64,000 nt of DNA from Celeribacter naphthalenivorans (GTDB lineage Bacteria > Pseudomonadota > Alphaproteobacteria > Rhodobacterales > Rhodobacteraceae): assembly GCF_020524585.1 (NCBI RefSeq), contig NZ_JAIVLK010000005.1, forward strand, positions 124,001 through 188,000, read 5' to 3'. Shown piece after piece: positions 1 through 9,041 of the stretch; within the stretch, counting starts at the first letter, position 1; every line of letters starts with the position of its first letter. The position numbers and the translations under genes were made by a program. The notes below the pieces were generated by a model. The model saw only the letters and a program-made list of their open reading frames with translations. It had not been told where the DNA came from and ran no database searches.

Positions 1-612
1 GACGATCCCGCGATGCTGCGCCATGTGATGGCGGAGATCGGCTTTGCCGCGCTTGTCACGCCACATGACGAAGGCATCGAGATTTCGCATGTGCCGGTGG
101 TGGTCTATGAGGCCGACGGCGAGACCGTGATCGAGACTCATCTGGCGCGGGCCAATGCGCATTGGAAACTGGCGGGTGCGCGATCTGTGCTGATTTTTCA
201 AGGTCCGCAGGCCTACGTCTCGCCGTCGTTTTATCCATCGAAACGGGTGGATGGCAAAGTCGTGCCGACATGGGCCTATATCGTGGTCCATGCCCATGGG
301 GCGTTTGAGGCGTTCAATGACACGGAAGGGTTGGGGGCCCATCTTGAGGCGCTGACCCACCGGCATGAGGCGGGCCGTGCGGAGCCCTGGACCGTGTCGG
401 ACGCGCCAGTGCCCTATGTGGCGGCGTTGAAACGTGGCATCGTGGGGTTGCGGTTCCGGCCAGAGCGGCTTGAGGGCAAATGGAAGGTCAACCAGCATAG
501 GAGCGCCGAAGATCGGCAGGGCACCTATCAGGGGCTGATGCAAGCGGGCGAGCAGGGGGTCGATCTGGCGCAGGCTTTGGCGAGCTTTTCGGCGGGGACT
601 GCCCCTGAGTGA
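1..612 (+). CDS. FMN-binding negative transcriptional regulator, PaiB family (5' partial)
   Basis: The reading frame is open from the first base (D-D-P-A before the first Met at 13), so the true start lies upstream of the window. The visible ~203 residues have the PaiB-type flavin-reductase-like split-barrel pattern: 'GFAALVT' near the start, 'HWK' and 'VSPSFYPSK' in the middle, and 'KWKVNQHRSAEDR' near the end, which is the typical C-terminal signature of this family. Family members are small FMN-binding cytoplasmic proteins. PaiB of Bacillus is described as a repressor of sporulation and degradative-enzyme genes, but the role in alphaproteobacteria is not established. The first ~10 residues are probably missing. 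The stop codon at 610-612 is also the first base triplet of a short tandem repeat. Confidence 0.85.
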   Translation, partial: DDPAMLRHVMAEIGFAALVTPHDEGIEISHVPVVVYEADGETVIETHLARANAHWKLAGARSVLIFQGPQAYVSPSFYPSKRVDGKVVPTWAYIVVHAHGAFEAFNDTEGLGAHLEALTHRHEAGRAEPWTVSDAPVPYVAALKRGIVGLRFRPERLEGKWKVNQHRSAEDRQGTYQGLMQAGEQGVDLAQALASFSAGTAPE

Positions 613-645
613 TCTGGTGCGTAATCTGGCGCGTGATCTGGTGCG
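610..645. repeat. Three tandem 12-bp repeats starting at a stop codon
   Basis: Units TGATCTGGTGCG (610-621), TAATCTGGCGCG (622-633) and TGATCTGGTGCG (634-645) lie head to tail. Units 1 and 3 are identical and unit 2 differs at two positions. The first unit begins with the TGA stop of the PaiB-like gene. Confidence 0.85.
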
Positions 646-747
646 CCCTTCGATTTTTGTCGCGACATCGGCGAGAAATCAATTTTATCGCAATCATCCC
701 CGGCTAAGGTGGATCACGTCGTCACGTCAAAGCGAAAGGTGCAGGTC

Positions 748-981
748 ATGCTTCAGGATAAAAAATCCGATCTCGACTCGGAGAAGCAAAAGAAAATTCT
801 GAGCCGTCTGGTGAAGGTGCTCAGCGAGGAGCATCCTGAACTCTATTACCAACCGACAGCAGAGATTGCGGGGCTGGTGATGGGGATGATCGAGGAGGGC
901 AAAAGCCTCAACGGTGAGGAGCGCCATCTGATGCAGCGCCTGTCCTTGCGCGACATTGAGGTGCTTCTGAGCCTGCATTAA
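748..981 (+). CDS. Small hypothetical protein (77 aa)
   Basis: A short charged cytoplasmic protein that I do not recognise. It is lysine- and glutamate-rich at the N-terminus and predicted mostly helical, with no signal peptide, Cys or membrane segment. I chose the ATG at 748 because AAAGGTG lies about 10 bases upstream. An in-frame ATG at 709 would add 13 residues that look like non-coding DNA. It stands alone between the PaiB-like gene and a bidirectional terminator shared with pyrG. The coding potential is supported by family-like composition and the terminator immediately after the stop, but no function can be offered. Confidence 0.6.
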   Translation: MLQDKKSDLDSEKQKKILSRLVKVLSEEHPELYYQPTAEIAGLVMGMIEEGKSLNGEERHLMQRLSLRDIEVLLSLH

Positions 982-990
982 AGACGAAAA

Positions 991-1012
991 AAGGCGCCCC
1001 GAAGGACGCCTT
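991..1012. terminator. Bidirectional terminator between the 77-aa gene and pyrG
   Basis: AAGGCG (991-996) pairs with CGCCTT (1007-1012), and the inner bases add a few more pairs. A-rich DNA flanks it on the left and T-rich DNA on the right, so it can serve the plus-strand small gene and the minus-strand pyrG. Confidence 0.7.
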
Positions 1013-1038
1013 AGTCTCTTTTCCATTGCGTTTGAGGC

Positions 1039-2682
1039 TTACACCAAACGCGAATTCTCTTTCGCCGCGCGGATGAAGTCGCGGAACAGCGGCGCGGGCG
1101 CGAAGGGCTTCGATTTGAGCTCCGGATGATATTGCACCCCAATGTACCAAGGGTGATCCGTGGCTTCGACAATCTCCGGCAGGCGCCCGTCCGGCGACAT
1201 GCCAGAGAAGATCAGGCCGCATTTCTCAAGCTGTTCACGGTATTTCGTGTCCACCTCATAGCGGTGACGGTGGCGTTCCTCGATCTTGGTCGATCCGTAA
1301 ATCTCGGCGACTTTCGAGCCCTCTTTGAGCGAGGCGGTATAGGCGCCCAGACGCATGGTGCCGCCCTTGTCGTCATCGGCCTTGCGCTGCACGGTGTGGT
1401 TGCCCTGCACCCATTCTTTGAGGTGGTAAACCACCGGCTCGAAACGCTTTTTCCCGGCTTCATGGTCGAATTCCTCGGAGCCGGCCGTGGGGATGCCCGC
1501 GAGGTTCCGCGCTGCTTCGATCACCGCCATTTGCATGCCGAGACAGATGCCGAGGTAGGGCACCTTGCGTTCGCGGGCGAATTGCGCCGCTTTGATCTTG
1601 CCTTCCGTGCCGCGCTCGCCAAAACCGCCGGGCACGAGGATGGCGTCAAAGCCTTCGAGATGGGGGGCGGCGTCTTCATGCTCGAAGGTTTCCGCATCGA
1701 CCCATTCGACATTGACCTTCACCCGGTTGGCCATGCCGCCATGGGTGAGCGCCTCTGCGATGGATTTATAGGCGTCTTCGAGCTGGACGTATTTGCCGAC
1801 GATGGCGACTTTGACCTCGCCCTCGGGGTTGAAAATCCGGTCTGCGACGTCGTGCCACGTCGAGAGATCGGGCTTCGGCGCGGGCGCGATGTTGAACGCG
1901 TCGAGCACCGCCTGATCGAGACCTTCGCGGTGGTATGCGAGCGGCGCCTCATAGATGGATTTCAGATCGGGCGCGGCGATCACGTCCTCTTTGCGGACGT
2001 TACAGAACAGCGCGATTTTTTCGCGCTCTTTCTCCGGAATCGGATGTTCGGAGCGGCAGACCAGAACGTTCGGCTGCAACCCGATGGTGCGCAACTCTTT
2101 GACGGAGTGCTGCGTCGGTTTGGTTTTCAGTTCGCCGGAGGCCGCGATGTAGGGCAGGAGCGTCAGGTGCATGAAGATACACTGGCCACGCGGGCGGTCT
2201 TGGGCGAATTGGCGGATGGCTTCGAAGAAGGGCAGGCCCTCGATGTCACCCACGGTGCCGCCGATCTCGCAGAGCATGAAATCGACCTCATCATCGCCCA
2301 CGGCGAGGAAGTCTTTGATCTCGTTGGTGACATGCGGAATCACCTGAATCGTCTTGCCGAGGTAATCGCCGCGACGCTCTTTTTCCAACACATTGGTGTA
2401 GATGCGGCCGGAGGACACGGAATCGGTCATGCGCGCCGAAACACCGGTGAACCGCTCGTAGTGGCCGAGGTCCAGATCGGTTTCCGCGCCATCGTCGGTG
2501 ACGAACACCTCGCCATGCTCAAACGGGCTCATCGTGCCGGGGTCGACGTTCAGATAGGGGTCCAGCTTACGCAACCGCACCGAATAGCCACGGGCCTGCA
2601 ACAAAGCGCCCAAAGCGGCAGAGGCGAGGCCTTTGCCAAGAGAAGAAACCACACCGCCGGTGATGAATACGTAGCGTGCCAT
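1039..2682 (-). CDS. pyrG: CTP synthase
   Basis: Converts UTP, ATP and glutamine to CTP, the last step of pyrimidine nucleotide synthesis, in the cytoplasm. The 547-aa length fits the family. The N-terminal synthetase domain opens with '[18 protein letters not shown]', whose [10 protein letters not shown] loop binds ATP. The C-terminal class-I glutamine amidotransferase domain has 'VPGGFGERG', the nucleophile elbow 'GICLGMQ' with the catalytic Cys, and a final 'GVQYHPE' with the His-x-Glu pair. I chose the ATG at 2682 because the protein family begins at [10 protein letters not shown]; the 18 codons upstream have no family counterpart. It lies 250 bp downstream of secG in the same orientation, a common alphaproteobacterial order. 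The intervening DNA holds two palindromes that could influence transcription. Confidence 0.97.
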   Translation of the reverse strand: MARYVFITGGVVSSLGKGLASAALGALLQARGYSVRLRKLDPYLNVDPGTMSPFEHGEVFVTDDGAETDLDLGHYERFTGVSARMTDSVSSGRIYTNVLEKERRGDYLGKTIQVIPHVTNEIKDFLAVGDDEVDFMLCEIGGTVGDIEGLPFFEAIRQFAQDRPRGQCIFMHLTLLPYIAASGELKTKPTQHSVKELRTIGLQPNVLVCRSEHPIPEKEREKIALFCNVRKEDVIAAPDLKSIYEAPLAYHREGLDQAVLDAFNIAPAPKPDLSTWHDVADRIFNPEGEVKVAIVGKYVQLEDAYKSIAEALTHGGMANRVKVNVEWVDAETFEHEDAAPHLEGFDAILVPGGFGERGTEGKIKAAQFARERKVPYLGICLGMQMAVIEAARNLAGIPTAGSEEFDHEAGKKRFEPVVYHLKEWVQGNHTVQRKADDDKGGTMRLGAYTASLKEGSKVAEIYGSTKIEERHRHRYEVDTKYREQLEKCGLIFSGMSPDGRLPEIVEATDHPWYIGVQYHPELKSKPFAPAPLFRDFIRAAKENSRLV

Positions 2683-2847
2683 GGGCTGGAGATGCTCCCG
2701 TGATAGTCCGAATTTTTGGTCTGAACGTTGCTCCAATGACCATTTGCGCCGATCTCTCGACCGGCTGGCCTCTGCTCAAAACAACGGTGTTCACGGGATT
2801 TAAGAAGTAACAGATTCGGCCATCCCGCGCAACCAAACCGCAACATG

Positions 2848-2868
2848 TTGAGGGGAATTTCCCCTCAA
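2848..2868. promoter_or_regulatory. Perfect palindrome in the secG-pyrG gap
   Basis: TTGAGGGGAA (2848-2857) and TTCCCCTCAA (2859-2868) are exact inverted copies around one central base. It has no T-run, so it is more like an operator or processing hairpin than a terminator. The role is unknown. Confidence 0.5.
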
Positions 2869-2883
2869 CTCTCAAGGTCTTGT

Positions 2884-2899
2884 TAATCTTTGAAGATTA
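2884..2899. promoter_or_regulatory. Second short palindrome in the secG-pyrG gap
   Basis: TAATCTT (2884-2890) and AAGATTA (2893-2899) are inverted around TG. It lies just downstream of the secG stop (minus strand) and 16 bp from the first palindrome. Confidence 0.4.
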
Positions 2900-2932
2900 G
2901 GCCGCGCGCAGCGCGAGCGTTTCGTCTGCGGA

Positions 2933-3295
2933 TTAGTCGGCGCGCGGTGCGCTCTGCGGCGCGTCCGAGGCGGACGGCGGCAAGAGATCAGCGCCAGACG
3001 GCAGAGCCGGTGCATCCGTGGCAGCGGGGTCTTCACCGTCGAGCACAACCCCATCCATCACCGAAGAGCTTGCGGCTTCCTGCCGGGCCAGAACCGTGAG
3101 CGTGATTGAGGTGGCGATAAAACCGATGGCGAAAATCCATGTCAGTTTGGCCAAGGCCGTCGCTGCCGCACGGCCGGTCATGACGTCGCCGCCACCGCCC
3201 ATGCCAAGGCCGCCACCTTCGGATCGCTGCAAAAGCACAATGCCAATGAGGCAGAGCGCGAGGATCAGGTGGATGACGAGGATGACATTTTCCAT
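2933..3295 (-). CDS. secG: Preprotein translocase subunit SecG
   Basis: Small inner-membrane partner of SecYEG that supports SecA-driven protein export. The 120-aa protein has the SecG plan: one transmembrane helix at about residues 4-21, the conserved loop 'LLQRSEGGGLGMGGGG', and a second helix at about 50-70. An Ala/Pro/Asp-rich tail of about 45 residues follows, as is common in alphaproteobacterial SecG. The ATG at 3295 has an AAAGG-like ribosome site upstream. It is transcribed toward pyrG and is probably the first gene of a secG-pyrG unit. Confidence 0.93.
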   Translation of the reverse strand: MENVILVIHLILALCLIGIVLLQRSEGGGLGMGGGGDVMTGRAAATALAKLTWIFAIGFIATSITLTVLARQEAASSSVMDGVVLDGEDPAATDAPALPSGADLLPPSASDAPQSAPRAD

Positions 3296-3420
3296 GGATC
3301 AGGCCTTTGGGGTCGTTCGATGGGGCTACTTAAGGGGTCTCATGCCATCGCGCAACCCCGAATGGAGGGGGCAAAGCCGCCTGGGCTTGTCTTTCCCGCG
3401 ATCCATGACATTTTGAGCGC

Positions 3421-3954
3421 ATGAGCGCCCCTTTTTCGATCCGCCCCGCCACCTTTGAAGATGCCCTGTCGATTGCCAAAACGCAGGTTGCCGTCTGGCA
3501 TACCGCCTATCGCGACATTCTGCCGGGGGCGCTGATGGATCGTATGACCGTGCCGGATCGTGAAAAGGGCTGGCAGCGCATCCTTGAGGCCTATGAGGCC
3601 TCCGGGTGCGGTGCGGTGTTCGTTGCCGAGCAAGAGGGCAAGGTCGTGGGGTTTCTGTCCTGTGGAGATCAGCGCGACGATGCGCTTTTGGGTCGGTTTT
3701 CAGGCGAGATTTCTGCAATTTACGTCGAGGCGTCGCGTCAGGGGATCGGCACGGGCTTGATGGCCGCTGGCGCACGGGCTCTTTTGGACATGGGGCATGA
3801 GGCCGCCGCACTTTGGGTGCTCTCCGAAAATGCAGTGGCGCGCGCTTTTTATGAGAGCTTGCAGGGGGCGCAGGTGGCGGAACGTTTGGCCGAGGACGGC
3901 ATGAGTGAGGTGGCTTATGGCTGGGCAAGCCTGTCGGAGTTGGCGCGGGCATAA
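3421..3954 (+). CDS. GNAT-family N-acetyltransferase
   Basis: A 177-aa cytoplasmic acyl-CoA-dependent acetyltransferase with unknown substrate. The GNAT fold is seen in the N-terminal 'IRPATFEDA', the central strand 'VFVAEQEGKVVGFLSCG', the acetyl-CoA pyrophosphate loop 'RQGIGTGLMAAG' (matching Q/R-x-x-G-x-G/A), and the late segment 'ALWVLSENAVARAFYESLQG', which corresponds to the usual 'L.V...N..A..FYE..GF' motif. The 3' end overlaps the 3' end of ada on the other strand by 40 bp, so the two genes are convergent with no room for a separate terminator. Confidence 0.9.
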   Translation: MSAPFSIRPATFEDALSIAKTQVAVWHTAYRDILPGALMDRMTVPDREKGWQRILEAYEASGCGAVFVAEQEGKVVGFLSCGDQRDDALLGRFSGEISAIYVEASRQGIGTGLMAAGARALLDMGHEAAALWVLSENAVARAFYESLQGAQVAERLAEDGMSEVAYGWASLSELARA

Positions 3955-5012
3955 CCCGCCTCGATCTCCAACAGCCTCTGTTTGCGCCAAAGCCCGCCGC
4001 CATAGCCGGTCAAAGCCCCATCCGCGCCGATCACCCGATGGCAAGGAATGAGAATCGCGATCTGGTTGGCGCCATTTGCGCGGGCGACCGCGCGCGAGGC
4101 CGTGGGACGGGCGATGTCTTGTGCCAGTTGGCCATAACTGCGGGTCTCTCCAGCGGGGATGGCGCGCAGGGCGTCCCAGACTTGGGCGTAAAAGTCGCTG
4201 CCGTGATAGGTGAGCGGCACGGTGAACGCGGAGCGCGTGCCGTCGAAGAACTCGGTCAACTCCTGCGCCAGTTGGTCATGCACAGGCGTGCGCCCGAACC
4301 CAAGCCGCCCCTTCGCACCCTCGGCCAATTTACGCAGTTCGGTCGGCAGTGCCTTGCGGTCCATGAATTCGAGAAGATGCAGAGTGCGCGTATCCGCCGC
4401 CGCGATCATCGGTCCGAGGGCCGTGTCGATCCAGTCGATGGACAAGAGCGGATCAGCACTTAAGGAACCGGGTGCGATGCTCAAAAGCGCGCCGACGCGG
4501 GCGCGAAAGGCCGAGGGGGAGGAAAACCCAGCCTCAAGTCCCGCTTCCAACACCGTGCCGCCATCGCCGATCACTTCGAACCCGCGCCGGAGCCGTTCCA
4601 GCCGTGCCATCTCCAGAAAGCTCATGCCGAAATGCCGTTTGAACGCGCGGCGCACCGTGCCCCGGTCATATCCCCTCTCGGTCAAATCCGCCTCGCGCCA
4701 GCGGTGATCCGGGCGGGCGTTCAGCGCAGTGAGCAGCTCTTCAATCACCGGCTCGGCATCTGTGGCGGCCTTCAGGGGCTGACAGCGTTTGCAGGGGCGA
4801 AACCCCGCCTCGATACAGGCGCCGAGACTGTCGAACCAACGGCAATTTTCCGGCTTTGGTTTGCGCGCCGGGCAGGTGAGACGGCAAAACACGCCGGTGG
4901 AGGTGACGCCCACCCAGGCGCGGCCTTCAAAGCGCGGGTCGCGCGCCAAAAGCGCCTTATATAAGGTGTCGGCATCGGGCAGTTTGAAATCGGGAAGGTC
5001 GAAGAGCGTCAT
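3915..5012 (-). CDS. ada: Ada: bifunctional methylated-DNA methyltransferase and transcriptional activator
   Basis: Repairs alkylated DNA by irreversible methyl transfer to its own cysteines and, once methylated, activates alkylation-response genes. The 365 aa hold the complete three-part structure. An N-terminal zinc domain has Cys43, Cys47, Cys74 and Cys77 ('VFCRLTC' and 'RPCKRC'), of which the first is the likely methylphosphotriester acceptor. An AraC-type helix-turn-helix follows at about 90-185. The C-terminal O6-methylguanine methyltransferase domain carries 'IPCHRVI' with acceptor Cys324 and the later 'YGGGLWRK' segment. All expected acceptor cysteines are present, so it should be active in both repair and regulation. 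It is convergent with the GNAT gene (40-bp overlap). Confidence 0.95.
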   Translation of the reverse strand: MTLFDLPDFKLPDADTLYKALLARDPRFEGRAWVGVTSTGVFCRLTCPARKPKPENCRWFDSLGACIEAGFRPCKRCQPLKAATDAEPVIEELLTALNARPDHRWREADLTERGYDRGTVRRAFKRHFGMSFLEMARLERLRRGFEVIGDGGTVLEAGLEAGFSSPSAFRARVGALLSIAPGSLSADPLLSIDWIDTALGPMIAAADTRTLHLLEFMDRKALPTELRKLAEGAKGRLGFGRTPVHDQLAQELTEFFDGTRSAFTVPLTYHGSDFYAQVWDALRAIPAGETRSYGQLAQDIARPTASRAVARANGANQIAILIPCHRVIGADGALTGYGGGLWRKQRLLEIEAGYARANSDRLAQP

Positions 5013-5175
5013 GGAGCATAACCTAGCGCATCAAATCCCCCCTGTCCGCCGGGAAAGCGGCGTCTATTTTTCGCCTCAGCGACAGGGGACGACCCGGCGT
5101 TCGATTTAATGGTTTCATCGGCCCGTATGGGTCGCTATACAGCGACGGGTTTTCATCCGATCATAAGGACTCACT

Positions 5176-6471
5176 ATGGCTAACGTCGTCGTTGTCGGCG
5201 CCCAATGGGGTGACGAGGGAAAAGGCAAGATCGTGGACTGGCTCTCCGAGCGCGCAGATGTGATCGCGCGCTTTCAGGGCGGTCATAACGCGGGCCACAC
5301 GCTCGTCATCGACGGCAAGGTCTACAAGCTGAACGCGCTGCCGTCTGGCGTGGTGCGCGGCGGCAAGCTGTCGGTCATCGGCAACGGGGTCGTGCTCGAT
5401 CCCTGGCATCTCGTGAAAGAGATCGCCGCGATCCGTGAGCAGGGTGTTGAGATCACGCCGGAGACCTTGATGATTGCGGAAAACACGCCGCTCATCCTGC
5501 CGATCCACGGCGAGCTGGACCGCGCGCGTGAAGAGGCCGCCTCCAAAGGGACTAAAATTGGCACCACTGGCCGCGGCATCGGCCCGGCCTATGAGGACAA
5601 AGTGGGGCGTCGCTCCGTGCGCGTGGCCGATCTGGCCGACGAAGAGACGCTGATCGCCCGCGTCGATCGTGCGCTTCAGCACCATGATCCGCTGCGCAAA
5701 GGCCTTGGCATCGAGCCGGTGGACCGCGAGCGTTTGATCAATGATCTCAAAGAGATCGCCAAGGAAATCCTGCCCTACGCGGCGCCCGTTTGGAAAGTGC
5801 TCAACGACAAGCGCAAAGAGGGCAAACGCATTCTGTTCGAAGGCGCTCAAGGCGCGCTTTTGGACATCGATTTCGGCACCTATCCCTTTGTGACCTCGTC
5901 GAACGTTATTGCCGGTCAGGCGGCGACGGGCGTGGGTCTTGGCCCGAATGCGATCAACTATGTTCTGGGCATCGTCAAAGCCTACACCACCCGCGTGGGC
6001 GAAGGCCCGTTCCCGACCGAGCTGAAAGATGCGGATGGGCAGCGTCTGGGCGAACGTGGGCATGAGTTCGGCACTGTCACCGGCCGTCAGCGCCGCTGTG
6101 GCTGGTTCGACGCCGCTCTGGTGCGCCAGACCTGTGCGACCTCGGGCGTGACCGGGATTTCGTTCACGAAGCTCGACGTTCTCGACGGCTTTGAGACGCT
6201 GAAAATCTGCGTGGGCTATGAGCTGGACGGCAAAACGCTCGATTATCTGCCGACTGCCGCCGAAGAACAGGCGCGCTGCACGCCGATCTACGAGGAAATG
6301 CCGGGCTGGTCCGAGTCGACCGAAGGCGCGCGCTCCTGGAACGATCTGCCGGCCAATGCGGTGAAATACGTCCGCCGCGTCGAAGAGCTGATCGAATGCC
6401 CGGTGGCTTTGCTGTCCACCAGCCCCGAGCGCGACGACACGATCCTCGTGACCGATCCCTTCGTGGATTGA
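5176..6471 (+). CDS. purA: Adenylosuccinate synthetase
   Basis: Joins IMP and aspartate using GTP, the first committed step from IMP to AMP. The 431-aa length is normal. Signatures are the N-terminal '[14 protein letters not shown]' (GTP/IMP-binding loop with catalytic Asp), 'GGHNAGHT', '[14 protein letters not shown]', '[23 protein letters not shown]', read here in short segments, and '[10 protein letters not shown]' near residue 300. AAGGACT at about 5166-5172 is a good ribosome site for the ATG at 5176. Four bases separate it from the DUF2842 gene, with which it is probably cotranscribed up to the terminator at 6731. Confidence 0.97.
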   Translation: MANVVVVGAQWGDEGKGKIVDWLSERADVIARFQGGHNAGHTLVIDGKVYKLNALPSGVVRGGKLSVIGNGVVLDPWHLVKEIAAIREQGVEITPETLMIAENTPLILPIHGELDRAREEAASKGTKIGTTGRGIGPAYEDKVGRRSVRVADLADEETLIARVDRALQHHDPLRKGLGIEPVDRERLINDLKEIAKEILPYAAPVWKVLNDKRKEGKRILFEGAQGALLDIDFGTYPFVTSSNVIAGQAATGVGLGPNAINYVLGIVKAYTTRVGEGPFPTELKDADGQRLGERGHEFGTVTGRQRRCGWFDAALVRQTCATSGVTGISFTKLDVLDGFETLKICVGYELDGKTLDYLPTAAEEQARCTPIYEEMPGWSESTEGARSWNDLPANAVKYVRRVEELIECPVALLSTSPERDDTILVTDPFVD

Positions 6472-6475
6472 TCCG

Positions 6476-6715
6476 ATGGCGCTGAGCTACAAGGCCCGGC
6501 GCCGTCTGGCGCTTTTGGTTCTGGTGCTGGGGCTGCCGGCCTATATCGTGCTGGCGGTCTCGCTCGTGAACCTCTTTGAGCGCCCTTCGATCTGGGTCGA
6601 GTTCGGCATCTATGTCGGGCTTGGCGTGCTCTGGGCCTTTCCGCTCAAGGCGGTTTTCAAAGGCATCGGCCAGGCCGACCCGGACGCGCCGCCAAGCGAC
6701 GATCACACCGATTAA
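6476..6715 (+). CDS. DUF2842 small membrane protein
   Basis: A 79-aa inner-membrane protein. A basic N-terminus ('YKARRR') is followed by two hydrophobic helices at about residues 10-29 and 38-60, the second preceded by 'ERPSIWVEF' and followed by 'LWAFPLKAVFKGIG'. This short-helix-loop-helix pattern ending in 'P.K.....G.G.' is that of DUF2842, a family found in alphaproteobacteria with no known function. It starts 4 bp after purA and ends just before a strong terminator, so it is the second gene of a purA operon. Confidence 0.8.
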   Translation: MALSYKARRRLALLVLVLGLPAYIVLAVSLVNLFERPSIWVEFGIYVGLGVLWAFPLKAVFKGIGQADPDAPPSDDHTD

Positions 6716-6730
6716 AGCAAAGTAATGCAA

Positions 6731-6758
6731 AAAGGCCGCCCCGAGGGACGGCCTTTTT
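6731..6758. terminator. Terminator after the purA operon, shared with the acidic-protein gene
   Basis: AAAGGCCG (6731-6738) pairs with CGGCCTTT (6749-6756), with an additional CCC/GGG inside. T-rich on the right and A-rich on the left, it can stop transcription from both sides. Confidence 0.85.
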
Positions 6759-6776
6759 CTTTGCTCTGTCTTACGC

Positions 6777-8909
6777 TCAATGCGGTTTGAACCGGGTGCT
6801 TTCAGCGACCGCGAATTGGCCCCGGCTCAGTTTGCGAATCTTGCCCTGACGCAGCAGCTGACCGAAGGAGCGCAGGCGCTCCTCAACCGGCATGCCCTCG
6901 GGCATCGCCTCTTGGGCCAGATGCATGATCTGTGGGCGCGTCACAGTTTCGCGGCCTTGCACGAAATTGGAAAACGCCGTGGCGGCTTCCAACAGTTCCG
7001 GCAGGCTTTCGGCGCCCAGAGTTTCGGCGAATTCGGCAAAGCTCGTGCCGGTCTCGGGCGCCTCAGACGCGATGGCATCGGCCTCGTCAAAGCTTTCCGT
7101 TTCCTGCACGGCCAAAGCGGTGCGCGACACCCGGCGCGGACGCACGGGCGTGATGTTGGCGCCACCGGGAACCTCGGTCGGCGTGTCGATGCGCTGTTCG
7201 GAGACCAGCATCAGCGGCGGCAGTTGCCGACGGATCTGATGCGTGCCTTCCGGGCGGCTCGGGCGGACGACGCGGGCCAGATCTTCTTTGTAATCCTGGG
7301 CTTCGTCTTCCTCGATGGTCTCGCCTTTGCCAGCTTTTTCAGCGCGAATGGCGCCGACGGCGGCCTTGAGGTGCTGAATCGCGTTGCGGCGGCGGGTGTT
7401 TTCGCCCTTGGCCATTTCGCGATCGGTTTCGTCCATCAGACGCGACATGGAAGCGTCGGAGGCGTCGAACACATTGGCGGCATCGGCGCCGTCATCCTCA
7501 TCGTCGCTGTCGGAGAAGAGCGCCGTGTCTTCCTCGACCTCGGCCTCTTCGGTCTCGTCCGTTTCCGCACCGATGGCGGCGACTTCGGCCAGCTCGCGCA
7601 TCAGATCGTCTTCGTCCTCGGCGTCGAGGGTGGAAGAGCCCAGCTCGCGGCGCAGTTTGGCGGCGAAATCGTCATCTGTTTCGGCGGTGTCTTCGCTGTC
7701 CGCGTCGGCTTGTGCTTCGAAATCGGCACGGCGCATTTTCACGACGCGGGCGCGCACGCGGCGCAGCGGATCGTTGGCGGCCTCTTCCTCTTCTGCGGCG
7801 TCCTCTTCGGGGCGGGTGGCCTCGGCAATATCGGCGGCCAGATTCGGGTCCATCTCATGCAGCTCGGTGTCGGCGTCCAGAACGGGCGCCTCTTCCTCTG
7901 CGGTTTCTTCGGTCAGGGAGGACAGCACATTGCCAAGGGTTTCGTCCTCATCGGCGACAGCCTCATCCGCGTCGTCCTCGATCTCTTCGAGCGCGATGGT
8001 TTCGGCTTCGGCGGCTTCAACTTCGAGGGGTTCGACCTCAGCGGTTTCCCCCTGATCTTCCGCCGCGATCTCGGCGTTCATTTCGGCAAGGATGGCCGCA
8101 GCCTCTTGGAACGGTGCAGCTATGCTGGACAGTTCTTCGGCTTCGATCTCTTCGACCGTCTCCTCGATCACGGGGGCTTCCGTGATCTCAAGGACTTCGT
8201 CCTCAATCGTCTCAACAGAGATTTCATCAAGGGTCACCTCGACGGGCGCCTCTGCGATGATGTCGTCTTCAACGATGCTTTCGATCAGCTCTTCGGCCTC
8301 TTCGACGCTGTCTTCCTCCGGCTCCTGAGCCAGCGGCGCGCTGAAATTCATGGCGTCGTTCTGATCCTCGACGAAATCGGCCTGATTGCGCTGAGCGACG
8401 GCGGCGCGGATGCGTTCGAGTTTGTCGGCAATCGAGCTGCCCGCAGCCAGCGCAGGCGCGGCAGAAGGCGTGGCGGCGGGGCGGGTGACAGGCTGAGCAG
8501 CGACCGCTTTCACATCTTCTTTGGGGGCTTCCTCGACAGGGGGCTCGGCAGTTTTCTCGACGGTTTTCTGTGCAACCTCTGCGCTCACTGGGGCTTTGGG
8601 CGCGGCTCGAGGTGCCAAGGGGGCAGGAGCGGCGTTCACCGCATCTTGGGTTTCACCCATCTGGCGCAGCACAAGGCCGCCCTCCTGCACACGGGCCTCA
8701 ACCCGGCGCTGGATTTCCTTTTCCGCAATAGAACTCAACATCTGCGGGTCCGGCGTCGGAGGCTCGGCTCCGAAATACCGGTCGTCGGCTGCAAGATCGC
8801 GGAAATACTCCGCGATGGACCGCATCGTGTTGAAGGGATCGTCGAATCCCTCCAGCGTACAGGAGAATGTCCCATAGGATACGGTCAGAATTTTACTGTC
8901 ACTTACCAT
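6777..8909 (-). CDS. Very acidic 710-aa protein of unknown function with a winged-helix-like C-terminus
   Basis: I recognise this only as a protein type conserved in Rhodobacterales; it is sometimes labelled CheA-like, but I see no histidine-kinase motif to support that. Residues 1-85 form a well-structured start ('ILTVSYGTFSCTLEGFDDPF' then 'IAEYFRDLAADDRYFG'). About 85-180 is Ala/Pro-rich. About 180-480 is dominated by Glu, Asp and Ala with few basic residues, so it is probably disordered. The last ~110 residues are again structured, with 'TRPQIMHLAQEAMPEG' and 'LLRQGKIRKLSRGQFAVAE', which resembles a winged helix-turn-helix. It has no signal peptide or membrane segment. It is divergent from the thiamine diphosphokinase gene across 132 bp. 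The two structured ends joined by an acidic linker suggest a scaffold or regulator, but this is inference. Confidence 0.8.
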   Translation of the reverse strand: MVSDSKILTVSYGTFSCTLEGFDDPFNTMRSIAEYFRDLAADDRYFGAEPPTPDPQMLSSIAEKEIQRRVEARVQEGGLVLRQMGETQDAVNAAPAPLAPRAAPKAPVSAEVAQKTVEKTAEPPVEEAPKEDVKAVAAQPVTRPAATPSAAPALAAGSSIADKLERIRAAVAQRNQADFVEDQNDAMNFSAPLAQEPEEDSVEEAEELIESIVEDDIIAEAPVEVTLDEISVETIEDEVLEITEAPVIEETVEEIEAEELSSIAAPFQEAAAILAEMNAEIAAEDQGETAEVEPLEVEAAEAETIALEEIEDDADEAVADEDETLGNVLSSLTEETAEEEAPVLDADTELHEMDPNLAADIAEATRPEEDAAEEEEAANDPLRRVRARVVKMRRADFEAQADADSEDTAETDDDFAAKLRRELGSSTLDAEDEDDLMRELAEVAAIGAETDETEEAEVEEDTALFSDSDDEDDGADAANVFDASDASMSRLMDETDREMAKGENTRRRNAIQHLKAAVGAIRAEKAGKGETIEEDEAQDYKEDLARVVRPSRPEGTHQIRRQLPPLMLVSEQRIDTPTEVPGGANITPVRPRRVSRTALAVQETESFDEADAIASEAPETGTSFAEFAETLGAESLPELLEAATAFSNFVQGRETVTRPQIMHLAQEAMPEGMPVEERLRSFGQLLRQGKIRKLSRGQFAVAESTRFKPH

Positions 8910-9041
8910 GCCTAAACTCGCTTTCTGACTTGCTCAGCAGCTCCTTGTTTACCATGAATTGGTTCCAAAATCGGAACAGAACAAGGAAATGGTCGTGATC
9001 TTTTCCTGTCCAAAATGTGGCAAAGAGGTTAACCGTTTCTT

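Noticed and set aside
6780-8915. A 711-codon plus-strand frame opposite the acidic 710-aa protein
   Set aside because: It is the antisense of GAG/GAC-rich codons, which gives a long Phe/Gly/Arg-rich shadow with no ribosome site or family pattern. The minus-strand frame has structured ends and a proper start.
8955-8985. GTTCC...GGAAC upstream of thiamine diphosphokinase considered as a LexA box
   Set aside because: The alphaproteobacterial LexA site is a direct repeat GTTC-N7-GTTC; this is an inverted arrangement with different spacing.
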